Positions 57,176 to 64,000 of a stretch of 64,000 nucleotides of DNA are shown in pieces. Within the stretch, counting starts at the first letter, position 1. Each line of letters opens with the position of its first letter. The translations under genes were made by a program, and so were the position numbers. The stretch is from contig JAMWFC010000049.1 of assembly GCA_027475525.1 (NCBI GenBank), positions 4,448,947-4,512,946 of the forward strand. The letters are read 5' to 3'. Under the pieces are notes generated by a model. That model was given only the letters and a program-made list of their open reading frames with translations. It was not told the origin of the DNA and ran no database searches. The stretch comes from Macrolepiota albuminosa. Lineage: Eukaryota; Basidiomycota; Agaricomycetes; Agaricales; Agaricaceae.

Positions 57176-60100
57176 GAGGTAAATCCCAGGGCCTGCCTCA
57201 CTGCTGCCATCCACCTCTATTCTCAGATCCTGAATGACACAGGATGCCCTGAAGCTCCCCAGAAGAGGCCCATCAAATTTCTCCCCAACTTCCCCTAATA
57301 TCGTTACAAGGGACCTCACTACCCTGCCTGGAACCACCGACCATTCCCAAGGCCCAACTCTGAATCTGATACCTCTTCTGACCTATCTGGAATCCCGGAC
57401 ATTAAAATTATTGGCTGCACCCCCTTCGCACAAATTCTCCAGAATGGCACTCTGGCCTACCAGCTCCAGATATCTCTGACGCTACCCAAAGAACACCTCC
57501 AGGCTGAAGACACTAACTCCGGTGCAAAGACCAAAGACCAACTCCTCACCAAAGTTGTTCTCTCCAAGTATCACGAGTTCACTGATGTCTTCTCCGAAGG
57601 TAGTGCTAAGGACCTCCCCCTGCATCAGTCATACAATTATAAAATTGACCTCGAGGACAGTGCAAAACCCCTGCTTGGCAAGGTCTACAACATGTCCATG
57701 CACTCAAGGACTATCTTGACAACATGCTGGGAAAAGAGTTTATCCATGCTTCAATCTCCACCGCTGGAGCACCGGTCCTTTTTGCCAAAAAGAAGGACAG
57801 GTCCCTTCAACTATGCATTGACTATCGGGGATTGAACAAGATCACCAAGAAGAACCGTTACCCCCTCCCCCTCATTGGAGACCTAGTCAACTAACTCTGC
57901 AAGGCCAAGGTCTACTCAAAGATTGACCTCTGCTCTGGCTACAACAACATCCGAATAGCTCCAGGACACAAATGGAAAACCACTTTCTGCACCCACTATG
58001 GCCTTTTTGAATATCTGGTAATGCCCTTTGGTATGACTAACTCCCCTGCAACTTTCCAGTACTTCATGAACAACATCTTCCATGACATGAATGACGTCTT
58101 CATCATTGTATACCTGGATAACATCCTAATCTACTCCGACTCCCTCAACAAACACCAAACTCACGTCCAACAGGTTCTCAAGCGACTCCAGAGCCACAAT
58201 CTACATACAAAACCAGAGAAATGCTCATTTCACACCACGGAAGTCAAATATCTTGGCATTATTGTCACCCCAGACAGAGTTTGCATGGACCCTGCTAAAG
58301 TCAAAGCAATCCTCAATTGGCCCCCTCCAAAGAATGTCAAGGAAGTACAATCCTTCCTCAGGTTCGCAAACTTCTACTGATGCTTCATTGACAACTACTC
58401 CAGTATCACTAAATCCCTTAACCGGCTGACTCAGAAAGACATCTCCTGAGGGTAGGACAGTAAGTGCCAAAGTGCATTCACCTTATTCAAGAAAGCCTTT
58501 ACTTCAGCTCCAATCCTCCGGCACTACAACCCCATCCTTTTGGTCATCCTGGAGTGTAATGCTTCCAACTACACTATTGCCAGCATCCTCTTGCAGATGG
58601 GACCAGGCAACCAGGAGTTCTGACCCGTAGCCTTCTACATCTGATTGATGATTCCAGCCAAACTCAATTATGACATCTATGATAAGGAACTCCTCATGAT
58701 TGTCAAGGCCTTCAAGCAATGGCAAGCCTACCTCAAGGGTACTCCCCACTGGATTCAAGTATACTCGGATCACAATAACCTTCAGTACTTCACGACCACC
58801 AAACTTCTCAGCTGACGACAGGCCCGTTGGTCCAAAGTCCTCTTAGAGTATGACTTCACCATCCATTACCACCCTGGACAGCTTGGAGCTAAACCCAATG
58901 CCCTCACCTGATGCCTGGACGTCTATCCAAAGAAGTCCTTTGAGGCGGAACAAAACACCTTCAACTATTGCGTGGTAATCTCCCCCAAGCATTTGAATGT
59001 GGTACTAATCCTGAACAAAGAAGGGATTCTGAAACAGATCCAAGACTCTTCCCAAAATGACTACTTCACCTAGCACAAGCCCTGGAACCCTACCCTCAAC
59101 AGGTCCCCTCCTGACCCCTCCTTCTTTCTCTCCTCCAACGGCAAGATACTCCTCCATGACAGCCACATCTATGCTCCAGATTATAAGAACATTTGTCTTG
59201 ATGTACTCTGACAGCATCACAATCACAAGCTCAGAGGACATCTAGGAATACATAAGATTCTCCAGCTCATCTTCTGCACTTATTCTTGGCCAGGGATGAA
59301 GAAGGATGTCACCTGGTACATCTGAGCCTGCAAACCGTGCCTCCGGGGTAAAGTTCCCTGACACAAACCCTACAGGTTACTCAAACCCCTGCCCATCAGG
59401 TGACAGCCATGGTCTTCCATCTTCATGGATCACATTGTCAAGCTCCCCAAATTGGAGGGCTTTGATGCCATCCTCATCATTGTGTGTAGACTCTCAAAGC
59501 AAGCCATCTTCATCCCCTGCCACACCACTGATGATGCTCTGTGCTTTGCTCAGCTATTTCTGGAGCATGTATTCTCTCAACACGGACTCTCCAACAACAT
59601 TGTCTCTGATCAAGGCCCCCTCTTTGTCTCAAAATTTTGGACATCTCTCTGCAAGGCCCTAGACATCTGGACCAATCTTTCCACCATGTACCACCTGGAG
59701 ACTGACAGACAAACCAAGCAGGTCAGCCAGACTGTCAGGTTCCACTGAGTCGGGGGCTTTCCGGGAAAGCAACACCCTTACAATATGGACTTGACCTACG
59801 GATACTCGGGTGTCTGGAACTCCGGGGCTAGGACTCTGGGGTTCAAGACATGGACAGGGGTAATCCCGGGAGGAGGGGACTCAGTCCGGGGTTTTTGGTT
59901 GTGAGTAGCTGGGGGATTGGGTGGGGGTCGAGTCGTGAACCGGAGGTTTTAAGACAAGACCAAGTTAGCAAGTTAAAGTCGTGAAGTACGTACCAAACTT
60001 AGAGCACGCGGTTATTCAAGCATGCCAGTCAAAAGCATGCCAGTCAGTGCGTACCAATCAAGCAAAGGGCACGCAACAATCAAAGTTATTCAAGATATCA

Positions 60101-61190
60101 AGACTAGCGAATACAACGGGGAACTACGCTATAAGTACTACGAGACCAGGTCTCGGGGTCTGGGGTGTCTGGGATGGGTTCTGGGAGTCATTGAGTAGCA
60201 GGCAGGACTGTATACTTGGATCATGTGTGTGGGGCACGTGATCAATTGGTGTGGAGGGAGCTGTGATGTGTGATGCATGATGGCCAGAAGCAAGTCACGT
60301 GATCTGATCGTTGATTGGGGCTGGTGGCAGCTGATGGTGGGGCGTGTCCTGTGGGGTTGGAGGGAGGGTCCCGGATGGTGTTCCGGAGGTGTCCCAGGGT
60401 GGATCCGGAGGGGAGGGGTTGTGACACAGACCCTCAAACAGTACCTCCAGATCTATGTCAACTACCTCCAAAACAACTGGCACACCAAGCTCCCCCTTGC
60501 TGAATTTACCTACAATGACACCCCCCACTCGGCTATGGGCATGTCCCCTTTCTTTGCCAACAAAGGGTACCACCCCTGACTCTCCTTATTTCTCTGGGAC
60601 ATTCCTGCCCACGCAGTCTACAAGGTTGCCCAGGACCTCTGAGAACTCCACGAGTTCCTCCAAAATGAGATTGACATTGTCAACAAAGCCTACTCCAAGC
60701 ACGCTGACTCCCAACAGGAGGCCACACCTAACTGGAGCTCCAGAATCCTCGTCTGGCTTGACCGGCACAATCTTCAAACAAGATGCCCCTCCATAAAGCT
60801 CGACCACAGGCACTTTGGCCCCTTCAAAATAACCTGGAAAGTGTCCTCACATGCCTATTGTCTTGACCTCCCTCCAGGGTTGAAAGGACTTCACCCCATG
60901 TTCCATGTCAGACTCCTCAAAAAGCATGCTCCAGACCCCTTCCCCAGACAACACCCTGAGCAGCCCCCCCTCTTTGAGGTGGATGATGAGTACCACTACA
61001 AAGTGGACTGCATCCTTGACTCCCAGATTGTCTGAGGGCAACTGAACTACCTCATACAATGGGTTGGTTACGGGCCAGAGAACAACATCTGAGAAACCCC
61101 AGCAAATCTGAAAAACGCCCCTGACAAGCTCCAGGAGTTCCATGATGCCCACCCAGATAGTCTTTGGGGCCTCCAGAGCTGAAATCTCCA
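57176..61190 (+). pseudogene. Gypsy family C pol: RT - RNase H - integrase - C-terminal domain, with many TGA stops
   Basis: RT starts at about 57545 (LLTKVVLSKYHEFTDVFSEG) and includes [20 protein letters not shown], the frame 58021-58380 with [16 protein letters not shown] and IVYLDNILIYSD (YLDD is YLDN) and VQSFLRFANFY. RNase H follows (VILECNASNYTIA, 58545; IYDKELLMIVKAF; VYSDHNNLQYFTT), then the integrase zinc region and core (59220-59740: SIFMDHIVKLPKLEGFD, NNIVSDQGPLF). The core is split by a solo LTR and resumes at 60432 (QYLQIYVNYLQNNW, AEFTYNDTPHSAMG). The C-terminal part with a chromodomain-like end is at 60830-61190 ([26 protein letters not shown]). Catalytic D to N changes and about a dozen stops make it dead. 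Confidence 0.9.
59733..60426 (+). mobile_element. Solo LTR of family C, 694 bp, with target duplication CAGAC
   Basis: The integrase reading ..TDRQTKQVSQT breaks at 59732 and resumes ..TLKQYLQ at 60432. The insert starts TGTCAGGTTCC and ends GGGGTTGTGACA, flanked by CAGAC at 59728-59732 and 60427-60431. The start matches the LTR at 21508 and the end matches, inverted, the LTR edge at 63354. A TATAAG box at about 60129 fits plus orientation. It is a clean one-LTR footprint of an insertion followed by LTR-LTR recombination. Confidence 0.9.
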
Positions 61191-61249
61191 CAGACAGCTT
61201 TACAGGCATAATTCCTGCCTCTGGATCACTAGGGATTCAATTCCCACCA

Positions 61250-63353
61250 GCAAGTTCTCCCATTCCTCATTTTTTCACCATCTCCATTTTTCACAACCAA
61301 TGCTTATGATATCAAGTAAATGTACAGGCTAGTCTACACTATGGCTACAAGTCTGCAAGAAAGAACAAGATGTCAACAAATCTACAGCTCTGGAACCCTG
61401 CTGGACCCCTCTCCTGTCACTGCCGAGGCCCCTGCATTCCCCAATACCCCCAAACTGCTCACCAACCCTGCTGCTGCTGCCACCTCCATTGAAACCACCA
61501 CAGCCACCACACTCATTATATGAGGGAAGGGGCTCCCCCACATCCACTGCCAACTCTATCCAGGTCCCTAGGATGATAGGATTCCACCTCCAGTGGGCAG
61601 CTAGTAGACGTCCCAGTTGACCCAGGCCCTGAGCAACCTTGCCTAGAGGGAGACCCTGCACCGAGCTCAGCTCCTGTGAAATGAGGGCATGGGCTGAGGC
61701 GCCCCCATCCAGTAAGAGGTGGTGTTCCCAAGCCCACCCTTTAGAAGTCAGCCAGCACTAAGAAGAAAAAGGCAGACCAAATCACTCATACATTGCCTCC
61801 CCTCAGGCAGCCGCTACACTCTCTACCAGCCAGCCCCTCCAGCGCACCAGACTCACCTGGGCACTCTCCACCCTCCCCAATAATTCCTGGAGCTCCCTCA
61901 CCCTCGGCTCCTGAGCCTTCTCGCTGGATGACTGACCATCTCCCTGCTACAACCAGGCCCAGAGACCTGCAACTTCCCCCTCCAATGCCTCCTGAGCATG
62001 TAGGGACTCCTCCCTCTCTGCCTGCAAATCCTCCTGCACTCTCCTCTCCTGCTGCAACTCCACGTAGGTCTCCTGGAGCCTTGTTGATAGGCGCTCCTGG
62101 ACGGCTGCCTCCTTGAGCAGATGGTGATGGGCCATGGTGTCCCCCCCAGGCCCAGGAACCAACCCAGGAACCAACCAACCCTGGGCCCAATAAAGGACCT
62201 GCCTCCCCCCCCCAACCCTGAGGGTCCCATGCTCAGGGCCCCAAGAGATGTCTACCGGTGATAAGCTAGGGGTTGCTTCTCCTCGTTCCCTAGATCCAGG
62301 GAGGCCTGCCTCTTGCCCTTATTCCAACATGGCTCCAGGTCAGAGGGAGCCCATCTCTTACCCTTCTTCTGATGTGACTCTTGATGTCCCTCATCTGACA
62401 AGGACAACAATGAGGACAATGAGGACGAGGATGAGAACAACAAGGACAAGGACAACGATGACCATACAATGGGATGGCTCTTCATGCAGATGCATTGACG
62501 CACATTCCCAACCCTCCCCAACTGAGTTCCGGGCAGCACCATGCTCCCTGACTCCCTGCTTGCCCTTGTCCATGTGCTCTGGCTCCACAACCAGTCCAAC
62601 ACCCACTCCTCATCCCATCCCTGCTCCCGTGCCATACACCATGCCCTCCACGCCAACCCCATGGAACACCGCTCATGCTAGAGATGACACAACATGCACA
62701 TTGAGGTGTTCTGGCAGGCCCCAGCCACTGGCTCCTCAAAATAACACGGCGCCCCTCAATAAGTGCACATCATGCATTAAATGATGTCAGCAGGGCTCCA
62801 GGAAAAGGAAAGCACTCACAGGGCCAGCAGCTTCACACCAGGACTGTGCAGGGGGTTCCTGATAATGTCTCTGTACCGCCAAAAACTGCTCTGGTGTCAC
62901 CTGGTCTTGCGGAATACGTTGTGCTGCAGGAACAGGTCAGATCTGGCCCACACCCAGGGAGGGCTGATCAAGGTGCAAAGACAAGGGATGGGATGGAGAA
63001 GGCACAACAGGAGGAAGTAACCCTGCCAGTGCATGCTGGGACAAAGACCTACCCCAGGAGTCTGCTGGGGCACAGACCTGGCCCTGGGAATCAGCTGGGA
63101 CAAAGGCCCACTCAGGGATTAGGACCAGGACTCTGGAAAAGGCATCTGAATAAGAGACTGGCATCAGGAACAAAACACCTACAAAGGAGCTTGTTAATCA
63201 ATTGGCAATCCTGCCACTGGTTGTACTCCACCTGGCGCCTGTTGTAGTTCTGCTAGGAGGCCAGAGAATTGCCCCCAGCAAGGAGAGGGGTGAGAAAACA
63301 AAGAGGCATAATGAGGCGTGACATAACAAATAGGGAGAATGACAAGAGGGTGA
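61250..63353 (-). pseudogene. Probable Gag region belonging to the LTR at 63354, decayed
   Basis: On the minus strand below the LTR edge a trace near 63250-63180 reads NYNRRQVEYNQWQDCQLINK. A charged part is at 62400-62260 (DEGHQESHQKKGKRW), and a coiled-coil segment at 62140-61960 (HLLKEAAVQERLSTRLQETY, LQQERRVQEDLQAEREESL). Pro/Gly-rich sequence fills the rest. Frames are broken throughout. Such coiled, Gln-rich sequence precedes the capsid in some agaricomycete gypsy Gags, so the call is by position and composition. Confidence 0.4.
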
Positions 63354-64000
63354 TGTCACAACCTGTTACCCCAACACACCACACAAGCCCCGATGTGCTG
63401 ACCCGGCACACCACGTGAGCCCTGAACCCTGCCCTTGTTATCCAACCAGGCCACCCACACTGACACCTGACCCTAGGCTCTGGGCCCCACCAATCACCTC
63501 CAACAGTCAACTCACTGCCACAGACCCCAACTAACCCCCTTTTACACTCAGCTCTACGGCTGCCCATGGGCCCTGACTGATCTTCTAGTGCCACATCCAT
63601 ACCCAGACAATACGCCACACAGGACCCACACCTGGACAATACAATGCCCAGGACTACATGGAACCTAGCCCCGGAGCTCATCCAGACAACATGGACCTTA
63701 GCTGCCACAGGTATATAGCTAGTAGCCAGTAGTACACAAAGGGTAGTCTTGATATTGCTATAACTTCCATCTCTATACTTTCTTGCCTGTCTCATACCAT
63801 CTACTCAATCTATCTTCTTACTCTCTCAAGTTTCCTGGTCTCCTAAGTCTTACTTTGATCCTAACTCAGTCTCCCTGTCTTAGTCTCTTTCTCTGATCAT
63901 TCCCCATTATCCTCTGCCCTAACAGGCTCTGCCTTTTCCCGTCCCCATATTCCAGACTTAGCCTGGGATCCTGCTCTACCCCTTCCTATGAACCCTGGCA
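63354..64000 (-). repeat. LTR of family C, minus orientation, cut by the window end
   Basis: On the plus strand it begins TGTCACAACC, the complement of the GGTTGTGACA end of the 694-bp solo LTR. Further in, GGTAGTCTTGATATTGC (63746-63762) matches the complement of 22101-22117 in the LTR at 21508. The strand is pyrimidine-rich to the end of the window, mirroring the purine-rich part of that LTR. The outer end lies beyond 64000. Confidence 0.7.

Overview
The window looks like a repeat-rich, accessory stretch of a filamentous basidiomycete genome, probably an agaricomycete. The evidence is short GT-AG introns of about 42-70 nt in dense multi-exon genes, a fungal-type mitochondrial/cytosolic leucine-pathway enzyme, a fungal monocarboxylate-type MFS carrier, and several Ty3/gypsy chromoviruses and Ty1/copia elements of the kinds that fill agaricomycete genomes. 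Only three single-copy host genes are convincing: a 2-isopropylmalate synthase (8822-11124, +, 7 exons), an MFS transporter (46781-48668, +, 12 exons) and a large coiled-coil protein (49275-53197, -, many exons). The last two are convergent and form an island of ordinary gene space around 46.8-53.4 kb. Almost everything else is transposon.

Layout. 0.36-1.7 kb: minus-strand pol fragment of gypsy family C. 1.7-5.4 kb: LTR/leader, Gag and protease of gypsy family A. 5.4-8.5 kb: decayed copia-1 pol interrupted by a 278-bp solo LTR, then copia LTR sequence. 8.8-11.1 kb: the isopropylmalate synthase. 12.2-20.4 kb: a three-level nest. An unknown repeated ORF (here called U) is split by a solo LTR of about 509 bp, which is itself split by an intact 5709-bp chromovirus. 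That chromovirus has identical 203-bp LTRs, a TTCAT target duplication, a polypurine tract and one 1636-codon Gag-Pol frame on the minus strand. 20.4-24.2 kb: LTR sequences of families A and C. 24.2-35.1 kb: a minus-strand mosaic element made of family A LTR-gag-protease-RT start, then family B RT-RNase H-integrase-chromodomain, then a second copy of U, a polypurine tract and a short LTR. An internal 1.87-kb block of this mosaic has been inverted in place. 35.6-38.2 kb: two unknown genes, one with a Zn2Cys6-like cysteine pattern. 38.5-38.7 kb: tRNA-like motifs. 39.9-43.8 kb: copia-2. 54.1-63.3 kb: family D gag/protease fragments, a family C pol with two protease-like domains in a row, a 694-bp solo LTR inside its integrase, and a minus-strand Gag-like region. 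63.35 kb to the end: the terminal part of a family C LTR.

How the parts relate. Copies of the same families inside the window explain one another. The 24-28 kb U copy is the empty site that proves the two insertions in the 12.8-20 kb copy. The 2-5 kb family A copy shows which block of the 31-34 kb copy is inverted. Family C RT at 0.4-1.7 kb matches 57-59 kb. Stop codons in the old copies are mostly TGA where the family has Arg or Trp, which points to C-to-T decay, while the chromovirus at 13.6-19.3 kb is undamaged and probably young. The most novel candidate is U: a roughly 3-kb, intron-containing ORF of unknown function that sits between the pol/chromodomain and the 3' LTR of a gypsy element, the place an env-like gene would occupy.

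All family names used here (A, B, C, D, U) are labels for this window only. Similarities are judged by eye from conserved motifs and from comparison of copies within the window; no database search was run.
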